Made by a program: the position numbers and the translations under genes. A stretch of 64,000 nucleotides of DNA from positions 10,978 through 74,977 of the forward strand of contig JAVBLG010000049.1 in the NCBI GenBank assembly GCA_031553655.1, in the 5' to 3' direction. Source of the stretch: JAVBLG01 sp031553655 (GTDB taxonomy: Bacteria; Desulfobacterota; Desulfovibrionia; Desulfovibrionales; Desulfovibrionaceae). Below the pieces are notes generated by a model. That model had not been told where the DNA came from. It saw only the letters and a program-made list of their open reading frames with translations, and did not search any database. Shown here piece by piece: positions 25,590-34,434 of this stretch (position 1 is the stretch's first letter; every line of letters starts with the position of its first letter).

Positions 25590-27419
25590 TCAATTCCTTT
25601 GTTGGCGGCGTCCGGTAAGCGCATCCTGAAGGATGGCGAACATGGCCGGGGCCAGCTCTTCTATTGTTTTTACCATTGGGCTGCCGGGAAGTAGGTGAAG
25701 TAGTTTTGAGGCATGCTCGCCTATGCCGATGCCGTGAATCTCAAGGCCGAGCCTTTGGCCGGTTTGAATGGCGGCCAGGGTATTCTGATATGAATCCGGC
25801 TCGCCGTCTGTCAGCATCAGGATGATCTTGCGGTTTTCCGGCAGATGAACCATCTGCTGCATAACCCACCACAAGGCTTCGCCCATGGGCGTACTGCCGC
25901 AGGAGTGAGCCATGAAATTGTGATGCAATTTCTGGCCGGGCGTAAGGATGGGCGTTACGGAATTATCGGTATGGTAGACATTGCCGGGAAACAGCGTCAC
26001 AGCCAGGCTGACATCCCTGATGGGGGCCAGAGCCGCGGCAACCGCGTAGCATGCTGACGAGGCCAAAGTCATTATGGATGACATGGACGTTGAGCAGTCC
26101 AACAAAATGTGTACTGCCGTATCTATGCCCTGTTTCTGCGTTTCTCGAACAAAAACCCTCGGATTATTAACAGCCAGGCGTTGCAGGCGGGAACCGTCGA
26201 GTTTGCCCCTGCGGCTGTTACAGCGGCGCTGCATAGTCAAGGTTTGCAGCAGGCCATGGAGGCGTGAAGCCAGAGCCCTGGTGGTTCCTCTTGTCGAATC
26301 CAGCAAATCTTGTGGAAGTGGCGGTATATTCTGCCTGGTGGGCACGGCAACGATCAGTTCTTGTTCGCGCGGGCAATTCCGGCTGGCCGACTCCAGGGTG
26401 GTGCTCAGTTTGTCGCCCAAGTCTTTCGGCAGTTCGTTGATATCCGCATTGAGCAATTTTTCGAGCGCCTGGCATATTTCTTCGCTCAGAGCGGAGTTTG
26501 TGGAGGATTCATCCTCTTGATCAGGCACCTCCTTATCCGAGTCCGAGGCGGTTACCTCCGAGGGCGAGTATGATGAGGCGTCACCGTTCTGTTTATCGGA
26601 TTGCTCCGCGCTGGTTTCTTCATTTTCAGGTTCAGAATCTGAAAAATCCTGGTTTGCCTGTGAGCCGGAAGGCGACGGCTGTTGCTGGCCACTTGAATTC
26701 GCATCTTGATTTTGCGGCTCCTGTTTCCGCTCCTCACTGTCGCAGTCATCATCTTCGTCCTTCCCGGATTCATGTTTGGAATTCCGGGCCAGGTATTGCC
26801 GTAAAAAGCGCTCCACTTTCTCGGCCCATGTGATGCAATCCTGGGGAGAGGCGCAATTTGCGCGCGCAAAAGCCAAATGCGGTTCCAATTGCGGAGACAA
26901 GCCGTGAAAGAACATCTCCACAGCCGCATGGCACTCGTCGCGCCTGGCGGCAATGGCAGGGTATTCCCAGGCCCGCACCGATAGAAGGAACCAATTCAAT
27001 ATGTTGTTCGCGGGATTTTTCGTATCCACCTGATCAGCATCATCAAGGAAAATATGATGAACCAAATCTTCCATATTCTTGCGGCAGCCGGGGAAAATCT
27101 CGGCAAGCCGCTTTTCAATGCGCCAGTCTTCCAAAATATTGAAAAGAGTACGGCATAGCGGGCTCATATTCGTCGCGCGCATGGCGGCAAAGTCCGTCTC
27201 TCGAATATGCCCGGCCTCGTGGTCAATATAACCGCGAGCAAGCATTAATAATTTGCTGTTACAATCCAGTGGCAGCGTCGGCAGATAAATGGTTTTTCCA
27301 TCCGTGGAAGCAGTAGCTCCGCCTATTTTCACGTCAACATTATACTGGCGGCCCAGAATGCCGGCCACCAGGGGCAGTGAACGCATCAGCACCTTGGGAT
27401 CGAATTGGGGATTATTCAT
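25590..27419 (-). CDS. CobT-like VWA-domain protein
   Basis: The 609-residue protein has an N-terminal part with a zincin-like GYIDHEAGHIRETDF (about 63-77) and NILEDWRIEKR. A very acidic Ser/Glu/Gln-rich linker (about 215-330) and a C-terminal von Willebrand A domain follow, with the MIDAS motif DCSTSMSS (about 440) and a later TDGEPDSYQ. It matches the CobT-like partners of MoxR/CobS AAA+ ATPases, which are often found as a pair on SXT/R391-type integrative elements and many megaplasmids. Here they act on an unknown substrate, not cobalt insertion. The MoxR partner is at 29191-30174. A long structured leader (27420-27639) precedes it. Confidence 0.85.
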   Translation of the reverse strand: MNNPQFDPKVLMRSLPLVAGILGRQYNVDVKIGGATASTDGKTIYLPTLPLDCNSKLLMLARGYIDHEAGHIRETDFAAMRATNMSPLCRTLFNILEDWRIEKRLAEIFPGCRKNMEDLVHHIFLDDADQVDTKNPANNILNWFLLSVRAWEYPAIAARRDECHAAVEMFFHGLSPQLEPHLAFARANCASPQDCITWAEKVERFLRQYLARNSKHESGKDEDDDCDSEERKQEPQNQDANSSGQQQPSPSGSQANQDFSDSEPENEETSAEQSDKQNGDASSYSPSEVTASDSDKEVPDQEDESSTNSALSEEICQALEKLLNADINELPKDLGDKLSTTLESASRNCPREQELIVAVPTRQNIPPLPQDLLDSTRGTTRALASRLHGLLQTLTMQRRCNSRRGKLDGSRLQRLAVNNPRVFVRETQKQGIDTAVHILLDCSTSMSSIMTLASSACYAVAAALAPIRDVSLAVTLFPGNVYHTDNSVTPILTPGQKLHHNFMAHSCGSTPMGEALWWVMQQMVHLPENRKIILMLTDGEPDSYQNTLAAIQTGQRLGLEIHGIGIGEHASKLLHLLPGSPMVKTIEELAPAMFAILQDALTGRRQQRN

Positions 27420-27443
27420 ATTTATATACTCCGTCAGAGTGTG

Positions 27444-27629
27444 CTGTCATGAGGAAGATTTTTGTTATCTGCCAAGGAAGAAAGCTTTTTTTATGGAAGG
27501 AGTGTACTCTTATGGTCCTCGACTGGAATAAAAAAGTTTTCTGACGCAGGCTGGGACAAAAATAGCCTCATGACAGTATGCTCAAGCATACCCCCCGACA
27601 GGGGTATGAAAAAATATACCCCGTGTCGG
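27444..27629 (-). promoter_or_regulatory. Long structured leader of the VWA gene
   Basis: Three inverted repeats lie in the 220 bases between the DUF3150 stop and the VWA start. CTGTCATGAGG (27444-27454) pairs with CCTCATGACAG (27566-27576). GTATGC/GCATAC forms a small hairpin at 27576-27591. CCGACAGGGGTAT pairs with ATACCCCGTGTCGG (27595-27629). No protein-coding gene is present. The design differs from the short A-B-C leaders of the neighbouring genes. Confidence 0.55.
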
Positions 27630-27639
27630 CGGGAAGCAT

Positions 27640-28719
27640 TTACCAGAGCCCCATGCTGTCCACCTTTAGCGCGGCGGCCAGAGGCGGCACCACAATGGGC
27701 GGCGCGGAAGGCGTTTCGCCTGTAGTTTCGGCATCAATGACCGCAGTAAAAACGGACAAATCCGGGGCTGTGCCCTCGGGCTCTTCTGATGTCGTTTCCG
27801 GTTCACCCTGCTGTTCCGTGCTGACAAAACCGGCCAGAATGTTTCTGGGATCGTGTCCGGCAATGACCATTTTGGCATGATCCGCCAGGGCCTCCGGGTC
27901 GCGCAGCAGCGAAACCAGGCCTTGCAGCATTATGAGATTGGCTCCCTGAATGTAGCCGCGCTTGGGTATTTCAGCCAGGGCGGTGTGGATCAAATCGGCA
28001 ATGGGAGCCACATGCGGCTCAACAAAGGAGAGGCTGATCAGCTTGTGATGTATGGCGCGCAGAGGCGAGAGGGCCTTGTGGCTGATTTCCGACTTGCCGG
28101 CATAGCATTTTTGCCAGGCTTCGGTGGCCGCTTTGGCTGTTTCCGCAAAGAGCGTGCGGCCGAGGCTTTCAATTTCATGGCGCAGACCGTGGGTGATATC
28201 ATTTTCCGCAGTGACGGAGTTCACAGGCTCAGGCATGGCCACCTTGTAAAGCTGCCAGCGAAAGCCCATGCGGCTACGCACATAATCGGCGCTGACGCTC
28301 GAATCGGCTATCACCCCGGCCCAGTCGGGATGCTTGTCCATCCATTCCTGCACAGCCAGATCATAGTTGTCCAGAAACTCTGTCTTGGCCCGCTCGAACT
28401 CGATTTTTATTTCCTCAAGCTCGCGCACTATTTCATCAGCCAGAGCTTCGGCAATGGCCCAGCCACCCAAAAAGCGCACACCGTTCCTGTCCAGCATGGT
28501 TACGGCGCGGGTTTTGAGCGTGCCGAACACCTTTAAGGCGTCAGGGCTGCATACTTTCATGGAACCGAGCGAAGCCAGTTCGTCCGGGGGCAGCACCGCG
28601 CCGCCAAAGGCTTCGGGCTGAAGCTTGCGGCGAGCCGACCACACATTTATTTCAAGGTTTATGGCCAGAAGATTGTGAATAATGCCAAGGTCGCTGGCAT
28701 TTATGGATGTGGCGTTCAT
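27640..28719 (-). CDS. DUF3150-family protein
   Basis: The 359-residue protein resembles DUF3150 proteins that occur with MoxR and VWA genes on mobile elements. It is mainly helical, with a coiled-coil-like stretch (ALADEIVRELEEIKIEFER, about 95-115), an AVQEWMDKHPDWAGVI segment and an acidic, Thr/Pro-rich tail from about 310. No catalytic motif is visible and the function is unknown. The start at 28719 is fixed by AGGGAGAG; open frame upstream passes through the A-B-C leader at 28721-28772 and is not likely to be translated as part of the protein. Confidence 0.75.
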   Translation of the reverse strand: MNATSINASDLGIIHNLLAINLEINVWSARRKLQPEAFGGAVLPPDELASLGSMKVCSPDALKVFGTLKTRAVTMLDRNGVRFLGGWAIAEALADEIVRELEEIKIEFERAKTEFLDNYDLAVQEWMDKHPDWAGVIADSSVSADYVRSRMGFRWQLYKVAMPEPVNSVTAENDITHGLRHEIESLGRTLFAETAKAATEAWQKCYAGKSEISHKALSPLRAIHHKLISLSFVEPHVAPIADLIHTALAEIPKRGYIQGANLIMLQGLVSLLRDPEALADHAKMVIAGHDPRNILAGFVSTEQQGEPETTSEEPEGTAPDLSVFTAVIDAETTGETPSAPPIVVPPLAAALKVDSMGLW

Positions 28720-28720
28720 A

Positions 28721-28772
28721 TTCTCTCCCTTGTGAAGCGGAGAGAAGCCCGCGCGGGTTATTCTCCCCGCTT
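28721..28772 (-). promoter_or_regulatory. A-B-C leader element, copy before DUF3150 gene
   Basis: On the minus strand segment A (28761-28772, AAGCGGGGAGAA) pairs over 12 bp with segment B (28735-28746, TTCTCTCCGCTT), enclosing a CCCGCGCGGG hairpin. B can instead pair with C (28721-28729), which is the ribosome binding site GGGAGAGAA. The two pairings exclude each other, so the leader can hide or free the SD. Confidence 0.7.
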
Positions 28773-28804
28773 GGGTTTGTATTTTCAAAGTTCAGATGCG
28801 AAAT

Positions 28805-29041
28805 TCAGCAGACCTGGGGTAGATAGCTTTTGGCCCAGATCATCTGATATCCCTTGTTGATTTTGCCTTCGGCTCGCACCATGAGATCCCATATGGTATC
28901 ATGGTTAGTACATATGGAAGGCGGGTACTCTCGCTGTTGCCCTTGAGAGCTTCGCGGGCCCCAGCGAACAACTACCTTGTCGGGATATGCCGTGCATTCC
29001 CAGAATTTGCCTCCTGCCTGCGTATCCTGAGTAAGATACAC
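28805..29041 (-). CDS. WGR-domain-like small protein (start uncertain)
   Basis: The 78 residues from a GTG at 29041 carry a WGR-like core: GGKFWECTAYPDKVVVRWGP followed by SSQGQ, as in the nucleic-acid-binding WGR module. The frame is open much further upstream, to a stop at 29255-29257. The upstream part reads like protein (DWSFIRKTLKDVYDAHRNN) but has no ATG, and the GTG lacks a ribosome binding site. This frame is -1 relative to the MoxR gene and overlaps its last 22 codons across a run of five G (29199-29203). It may be the C-terminal part of a MoxR-WGR fusion made by frameshifting, or broken by an indel. Confidence 0.6.
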   Translation of the reverse strand: MYLTQDTQAGGKFWECTAYPDKVVVRWGPRSSQGQQREYPPSICTNHDTIWDLMVRAEGKINKGYQMIWAKSYLPQVC

Positions 29042-29190
29042 CTTGGGCTGGCCATTCTGAAAATAAGCTGACTTTAATTGCGGATTGTTTCGGTGCGCGT
29101 CGTAAACGTCTTTCAGCGTTTTGCGGATGAAAGACCAGTCGCGCGCCCGGGAGGCAGGAGAGGAAGCATCCTGTTCGGCAGCTTCGCTCC

Positions 29191-30174
29191 CTAATTCTCC
29201 CCCAGGCCGGCCGGGAATATCCGCTGCGCCAGCTCGTGCAGGGCGGCCCGCGTTTCACGCGAGGCCCGGAAGGCCAGAGCGCGATCCAGGGCGTGGATGA
29301 TGGGCTTTATGCCTTGTCTGGCCAGGGGCTGATAGCGGACAGTGAGATCCGCCCAACGAATCAAGGTGCGCGTGGAAAAGGTCAGTTCCATGCCCTGGCC
29401 CTGCCCTTCGTTCATAAAACGCTTTCTGACCTCATTGGCCATGAAGATCATGCTGTCGCGTACTTTTTCGGGCAGAACAGGGACTATTTTGGCGAGCAGA
29501 TTGCTTTCGGCTTCAGCGCTTGGGTAATCCACCTGGCAGAAGACAAATCTGTCCAAAAAGGCCATGTTCTGCATCATAACACCTTGGTATAAGCCTGTTT
29601 CATCCGACGCTCCATTGGAGTTGGCGGTACAGGCGAAGCGAAAAAGGGGATGAGGTTCGATCAGTTCCCCCTCGTTTTCCGGTATACAGAGCGGCGAGCC
29701 GTCAAGCACGCTGTTCAGACCGCAAAGCGTGGAAGGGTCTGTAATGTCTATCTCGTTGAGCAAAGCTAAGCCGCCGTATTTCATTGCTAAAGCCAACGGG
29801 CCGTACTGCATCTCCATATTGCCGTTGCGCACGGTAAGATGGCCGACGAGATCGACAAGCTCAAGCCTGCCGTGCCCGGTAACCTCGAATACGGGATACT
29901 GTAATCGCGCTGCCACCTGCTTGATCAGGCTGGTTTTGCCGCTGCCGGTGGGGCCGCACATATAAAGAGGCTCGGGCGGACCCATGAACCACACGGCCAC
30001 GTCGCGCATGCTGTCATGAAAAAGGTAGTTTGGGTCTATTTTGGGCGTAAAAGCGTTGGGGGCGGCAAAGCCCCTGACTATTTTGCCCGAAGGCGAACCG
30101 CTGAATACCAGCCCGGCGTCAAGGTCGGCCGGAACCAGATTTTGCAATTCCTGATTTATATTTGTGATTGCCAT
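29191..30174 (-). CDS. MoxR/CobS-like AAA+ ATPase
   Basis: The 327-residue ATPase has Walker A GPTGSGKTSL (about 74-83), the MoxR-type EVTGHGRLELVDLVGH (about 95-110), Walker B GGLALLNEIDITDP and an arginine-finger region DRFVFCQVDY. MoxR ATPases act with VWA proteins as chaperone-like remodelling pairs; the CobT-like VWA gene at 25590-27419 is the evident partner. The start at 30174 has AAGGAG and the leader at 30177-30238 in front. Its stop lies inside the open frame of the WGR protein (see that entry). Confidence 0.9.
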   Translation of the reverse strand: MAITNINQELQNLVPADLDAGLVFSGSPSGKIVRGFAAPNAFTPKIDPNYLFHDSMRDVAVWFMGPPEPLYMCGPTGSGKTSLIKQVAARLQYPVFEVTGHGRLELVDLVGHLTVRNGNMEMQYGPLALAMKYGGLALLNEIDITDPSTLCGLNSVLDGSPLCIPENEGELIEPHPLFRFACTANSNGASDETGLYQGVMMQNMAFLDRFVFCQVDYPSAEAESNLLAKIVPVLPEKVRDSMIFMANEVRKRFMNEGQGQGMELTFSTRTLIRWADLTVRYQPLARQGIKPIIHALDRALAFRASRETRAALHELAQRIFPAGLGEN

Positions 30175-30176
30175 GA

Positions 30177-30238
30177 GATGCACTCCTTATGCTTAAAGTT
30201 GGCAAAGGGCGCACCTTCCCCATAAGGGCGATGCGCCC
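30177..30238 (-). promoter_or_regulatory. A-B-C leader element, copy before MoxR gene
   Basis: Segment A (30230-30238, GGGCGCATC) pairs with B (30207-30215, GGTGCGCCC) through 9 bp with one U-G pair, enclosing a CCC/GGG mini-hairpin. B can alternatively pair with C (30177-30186, GGAGTGCATC), which contains the SD, with one mismatch. It has the same arrangement as the other copies although the sequence differs, which argues for conserved structure. Confidence 0.6.
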
Positions 30239-30316
30239 CGGTGGGGTTTGTTTGACGATATATTATATGATGGCGGATCCCCATATTAGGCGATCCTGTT
30301 TTTATGGCCCGCGCCG

Positions 30317-32725
30317 TCAGGCGGCCAGCCGGTACACCGTGAGGTTTACCATGCCGGGCAAAGCCGGTTGCGGCTTCATGAGCAGGTTTACCGGAGGCAG
30401 AAGCACTGTTTCCAATAAATGACCTGTCCATTGACCTACAGCGGAGCCGTTGACGATAATATCGTAGCCGCCGTTCTGGCAGCTTTGCAAAGTAATGTCA
30501 TAGCCGCGAAAACGGCCATGTACGGCCTTGGCGTGCAGCCCGCATATGCTTCCGATTTTGCGGCCGGCGAGACCGGAAGAATCAGATGTACGCGGAACCG
30601 TCTGGGACGCGGAAGATGAATCCGTATGCGCTGAAGTAACAGGGGTATTCGTACTTGGACTTGTGGCCGAACCTGCTGAAACATTTCCACTTACGGATTT
30701 GGCTGTGCTGTCCAGAGCCCTGTAGCTGGCAAAGGTTGACTCCAGGCTGTCCAGAGTCAATTCGCCCACCAGGGCACGGGCAAGCTCCGCGCTCATATTG
30801 TCGCCCTGATTGGCCAGGGACACCAGGCCGTTTTCCGACAGCTCGCCTTCCAGAACCAGAGCGGCTTCCAATTTGCAGGCGATCAGGCTCATGGCCTTTT
30901 CCTGCATGGTGCCGCGATTCACAAAAAAGCGCACAGTCACGTCCTTGGTCTGGCCGGGCCGCCAGGAACGGCGGGCGGCCTGCCGCAGCAGATATACGGA
31001 ATAGCCTGTTTCCCAGAAGAACAAATCCTGAAAACCAAGCAAGTTCATACCTGTTTCCACCATTTGCGGATGGGTAATCAGGCAGTCGCAAGATCCAGTG
31101 GCCATATGTTTCTCAATCCACTCCAGCCGTTTATCGGCGGAAACGGATTTCAGAACCAGGGGGCGCAGCCCTTCGGCCCGCAACATGCCGGAAATATGCT
31201 CAAGAGCGCCCATTTTTCCCGTATATTCCACATATACAATGAATTTGCGCTTGTTGGCCTTTGATTCCAGGGCGCATTGCAAAAGGCGCTCGTCTTTGGG
31301 CGTTTTTTTAATGTCCAGAGCTTGGGCCGTGGCCACCACATCGTATTTTTTATTCAAAACCTCAAGCTGCCGCTGCGGAAAGTCCGGCCAGGCCAGCAGG
31401 CTGTGCAGCATTTGACCGACCACTTTCATGTCGTTGTTACGCAGGGCTATGCGCACTTCATCGCGCAGTTTTTTCTCGAACTGTTCGTATTCCACGCGCA
31501 TTTCATCCGTCAAATCCGTGCATTCAAGCACTTCCTGATAGCCGGGCAGAGCGTCGGCAATGTCGCTCACGCGCAGAAACACGCAGCAGTCGATGAAGAA
31601 CTGGCGCAAAAGCAAGGGTGATATGCCAGGTTTTTCGTTGATGCTGTGATCCTCGCGTGAAGCGCGGCCCGTTGCCGGATCGGCGGCTCTGACCGTATGC
31701 ACCTTTTCCAGCGAGCCATAATCGCGGATGAATTCCGTTATGGAACTGTAGCTCGGCAAAGCCTTGCACCGTTCCTCTTTGGAGTAATTCAACGCGAATA
31801 CCCGCTGCAAAAGATAATATATGTCCGAAGCCTTGCCGCCGCTCAACGTGCCGGTGAGCACCAGGGTTTTGGGAATCACCCCGGCGAGCTGTCCAAGCAC
31901 AGCTCCTTGTATGGTATTGGAACCTTTGAGCTTGTGGGCCTCGTCCGTGATGAGCAGATGGAAATGTTTTTTAAGGTACTTCTTTATGTACATTACCGGC
32001 GCGTAAACCTTGCGGCTGTCCGGAGCCGGGCCCCAGAGCGGTTCGCCGCAATGTCCGCAACAGGTGCGCCTGGTATTTTTCACATACAGGCACTCCGCAG
32101 CGCAGCGCGGGCAAATGGGAATTTCCATGCGCAGCGGGTAGGAAATGATCACGCCGTTTTCATTTGTTTCCTTGATTTGATATGCGGATTTTCTGTAGTA
32201 GGATGTGCTCCACGAATAAGAGATTTTCATGCGGTTGAAGCCGCAAATCCATACCTCCGGCTTGTCCGGCACGCGCGGAGCCAGGCGCAACTTGGCCAGA
32301 AGGCTCAGAGCATCCGGGCCGTTGGCGTCGATTATCCGCACGGCATCGCCGAACAGGGCCTGTAACTCCCGCGTCCAGGTGGAAATCAGAGTGGTCGGGC
32401 AAAGAACCAGGGTACGCGTGGCGTGGCCGAATACCAGCTCCATGCATCGGCTAACATAGCTTGCTTGCAAAGTTTTTCCGGTGCCCATTTCCGCAATAAG
32501 GCCCATGGCCCGCTTTTTTTTGAAGCCTTTTAGCAAGGCGCAAATGGCCTCCTGCTGCGCGGGATAGGGCTTTTTCGCGCTATTAAGCCTGGCCTTGATT
32601 TTTTGAGTCAATTCATTCTGTTCACCCGGAACATAGTCGGGGGCGAGCACTTTTTGCACTGTTTCGGCGAGCTTTTTGCTCTGGGCAAGGATGAATTCTT
32701 TAAGTGAAGAAGGAAGGATTTGCAT
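30317..32725 (-). CDS. SNF2/DEAD-like helicase
   Basis: The 802-residue protein is a superfamily 2 helicase. Walker A lies in LIAEMGTGKTLQASYV (about 75-90), the DEAH-type box in HLLITDEAHKLKG (about 252), motif III in TLVLTGTLSGG. C-terminal domain motifs are LITHPQMVETGMNLLGFQ and QAARRSWRPGQTKDV (Arg fingers). A four-Cys zinc-ribbon-like insert (CPRCAAECLYVKNTRRTCCG) sits between the ATPase motifs. The Ser/Thr-rich tail from about 670 ends in a small beta domain. It probably translocates on or remodels DNA for the element. GAGGGG precedes the ATG, inside the leader at 32728-32783. Confidence 0.88.
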   Translation of the reverse strand: MQILPSSLKEFILAQSKKLAETVQKVLAPDYVPGEQNELTQKIKARLNSAKKPYPAQQEAICALLKGFKKKRAMGLIAEMGTGKTLQASYVSRCMELVFGHATRTLVLCPTTLISTWTRELQALFGDAVRIIDANGPDALSLLAKLRLAPRVPDKPEVWICGFNRMKISYSWSTSYYRKSAYQIKETNENGVIISYPLRMEIPICPRCAAECLYVKNTRRTCCGHCGEPLWGPAPDSRKVYAPVMYIKKYLKKHFHLLITDEAHKLKGSNTIQGAVLGQLAGVIPKTLVLTGTLSGGKASDIYYLLQRVFALNYSKEERCKALPSYSSITEFIRDYGSLEKVHTVRAADPATGRASREDHSINEKPGISPLLLRQFFIDCCVFLRVSDIADALPGYQEVLECTDLTDEMRVEYEQFEKKLRDEVRIALRNNDMKVVGQMLHSLLAWPDFPQRQLEVLNKKYDVVATAQALDIKKTPKDERLLQCALESKANKRKFIVYVEYTGKMGALEHISGMLRAEGLRPLVLKSVSADKRLEWIEKHMATGSCDCLITHPQMVETGMNLLGFQDLFFWETGYSVYLLRQAARRSWRPGQTKDVTVRFFVNRGTMQEKAMSLIACKLEAALVLEGELSENGLVSLANQGDNMSAELARALVGELTLDSLESTFASYRALDSTAKSVSGNVSAGSATSPSTNTPVTSAHTDSSSASQTVPRTSDSSGLAGRKIGSICGLHAKAVHGRFRGYDITLQSCQNGGYDIIVNGSAVGQWTGHLLETVLLPPVNLLMKPQPALPGMVNLTVYRLAA

Positions 32726-32727
32726 GG

Positions 32728-32783
32728 TTCCCCTCTCATATACGAGAGGAAAACACTCCCCGGGGAGAGTGATTCCCTCCCCG
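32728..32783 (-). promoter_or_regulatory. A-B-C leader element, copy before helicase gene
   Basis: Segment A (about 32772-32783) can pair with B (32744-32753, TTTTCCTCTC) using several G-U pairs and one mismatch, around a strong inner hairpin (CACTCTCCCC/GGGGAGTG, 32754-32771). B pairs without mismatch with C (32728-32737, GAGAGGGGAA), which is the ribosome binding site. Confidence 0.6.
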
Positions 32784-32814
32784 GTTACGGTGATGAGTTT
32801 AAATTGAAAGCAAA

Positions 32815-33381
32815 TTACGCGGCCAGTTCAGCCGCGATGTCGATAAAGCGCGGAATTTCCGGCATCAGCAGTTCTTCCAGGGTATCAATGGACGGCAAAT
32901 TCAAAGTATACACTTCTTCGCCTGGTTCCAGGCCGAAAATGCGCAACTTATCCGCATAGCCGTAATCTTTGGCCATATTCCACAGAATCGGAGCAAATTC
33001 CTCAATCAGCGGCAATGATTGGCCAAACTCTTTCCTGAAAAGCCTGAAAGCCCGCGCGGCCAGTTCTTCCGGCTGCCCGCAGACAACTTTTCCGAGCAGC
33101 CCGGGGTAATAAACCAAACCCACGGCATACCCTGTGGGAGCGAGTTGGCGGGTAATTGTTTTGCCGGGCATATGGGGAGCGTAAAAGCTCTTTACACTGT
33201 CGCCGGCCGTGAAGCTGACAGTTTTTTTGCAAACCAGATCGGCGCAGACAGCTTTTACTTCTTCCGCCACGCCTATGAATACGGCTTTGATCACTTGCGC
33301 GCTGTGGCGCGAATTCATGCAAATAGCTTGCACAAGTTTGACATTTGTCCCGATTATATGGGGAGACGCGGTAATATTCAT
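32815..33381 (-). CDS. Conserved-looking protein of unknown function
   Basis: I do not recognise this 188-residue protein. It is soluble with mixed strands and helices (MNITASPHIIGTNVKLVQ at the start, LEELLMPEIPRFIDIAAELAA at the end) and no clear motif. It starts 9 bases after the stop of the DNA methylase gene (33391), with GAAGG overlapping that gene's end, so the two are translationally coupled and probably work together. Confidence 0.65.
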   Translation of the reverse strand: MNITASPHIIGTNVKLVQAICMNSRHSAQVIKAVFIGVAEEVKAVCADLVCKKTVSFTAGDSVKSFYAPHMPGKTITRQLAPTGYAVGLVYYPGLLGKVVCGQPEELAARAFRLFRKEFGQSLPLIEEFAPILWNMAKDYGYADKLRIFGLEPGEEVYTLNLPSIDTLEELLMPEIPRFIDIAAELAA

Positions 33382-33390
33382 ACATGGCCT

Positions 33391-34422
33391 TCAGGTAAGA
33401 TTGTGAACTACGAACTCCCCGGCCGCCAAAGTGGCGGTCAGATCCACGGCATTTACCGTGGGCGTGGGAGTGAATCGCGTTCTGGTCACGGTTTTGTCTT
33501 CATCATGCTCCGTCGTGACATGTTCGGCGATGCCGGTGGCTCCGGCCACTATCCATAAGTTGCCGTTTTCCGCGCGGTATACGCCGTCCATTATGCCGGT
33601 GGCCAGTATGACCGCCTGATGCCCGCTGCGCAGCGGCATCAGTGTGCTGACCGTGCGCGATACATCCTGGGCGATACCGTGTTCCAGCGCTTTTTTGGCC
33701 TGGGGGTGCCGCAACAAATGCCGCACCGTATGCGGATCAAGATTTTGGGAATAAAAGTAAAATGGGGAAGAGGCTATGGCCGGGGGCACCGTGTACGAAC
33801 CGGACGGCCTTTGCCCGTCGCCAATAACAAGGGGATTGTTTATATAATGATGGTAACGCGCCGTTTCCTCCTGAAGCTTTCCGGTGCATTTGCGCCCGAA
33901 AAGAACCGCCTGGCCGAAGGCCTTGAAATCCTGGTCGGGAAAGCGGCAAACAATGATGTCTTTCAGAAGTACGGGCAGTTTTTCACTGAATTCTTTGCGT
34001 TTCAGCACTTCAAGCGGCACTATGTAAACCAATATGCCGTCTTTGCGCAGAAAGCGCAGCGTGTGAAGGAATTTCATTTCCGTGCGGCCTTCGCCGGATT
34101 CCTGATCGTATGGCGGGTTAAGAAGTATCAGAGAAAAACTCCTCTCCGGAGTTTTCAGCTCGAACACACCGTCGCCACAGGCCGTGGTCAGGCCATTGGC
34201 GCGGCATTCTTCCGCCCTGGATTCGTCCAGTTCATTGGCGAACAGTCTGGTTACTCCCAATGCCCGGCCGAGCAGAAGCAAAGCCTCCCCGGTTCCGGCG
34301 CATGGGTCCAGAATCATGGTTTTTGAAGGTTCCGGCGCATGCAGGTATTCCGCGATAAGCGGAACCAGATGCGGCGGGGTTTTGTAATAGCCCATCTTGC
34401 TCTGAGAGGCGAAGCGCGCCAT
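33391..34422 (-). CDS. Adenine-specific DNA methyltransferase-like protein
   Basis: The 343-residue protein has a class I S-adenosylmethionine fold. The SAM loop DPCAGTGEALL lies at about 39-49, the acidic strand end ANELDESR at 62-69, and the amino-methylase motif ILLNPPYDQ at about 99-107. It resembles the DUF6094-type methylases found on mobile elements; NPPY indicates N6-adenine. There is no linked restriction gene, so protection or regulation of element DNA is likely. AAAGGAGAT precedes the ATG; the gene starts 12 bases after the previous one. Confidence 0.85.
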   Translation of the reverse strand: MARFASQSKMGYYKTPPHLVPLIAEYLHAPEPSKTMILDPCAGTGEALLLLGRALGVTRLFANELDESRAEECRANGLTTACGDGVFELKTPERSFSLILLNPPYDQESGEGRTEMKFLHTLRFLRKDGILVYIVPLEVLKRKEFSEKLPVLLKDIIVCRFPDQDFKAFGQAVLFGRKCTGKLQEETARYHHYINNPLVIGDGQRPSGSYTVPPAIASSPFYFYSQNLDPHTVRHLLRHPQAKKALEHGIAQDVSRTVSTLMPLRSGHQAVILATGIMDGVYRAENGNLWIVAGATGIAEHVTTEHDEDKTVTRTRFTPTPTVNAVDLTATLAAGEFVVHNLT

Positions 34423-34434
34423 TTTTTATCTCCT

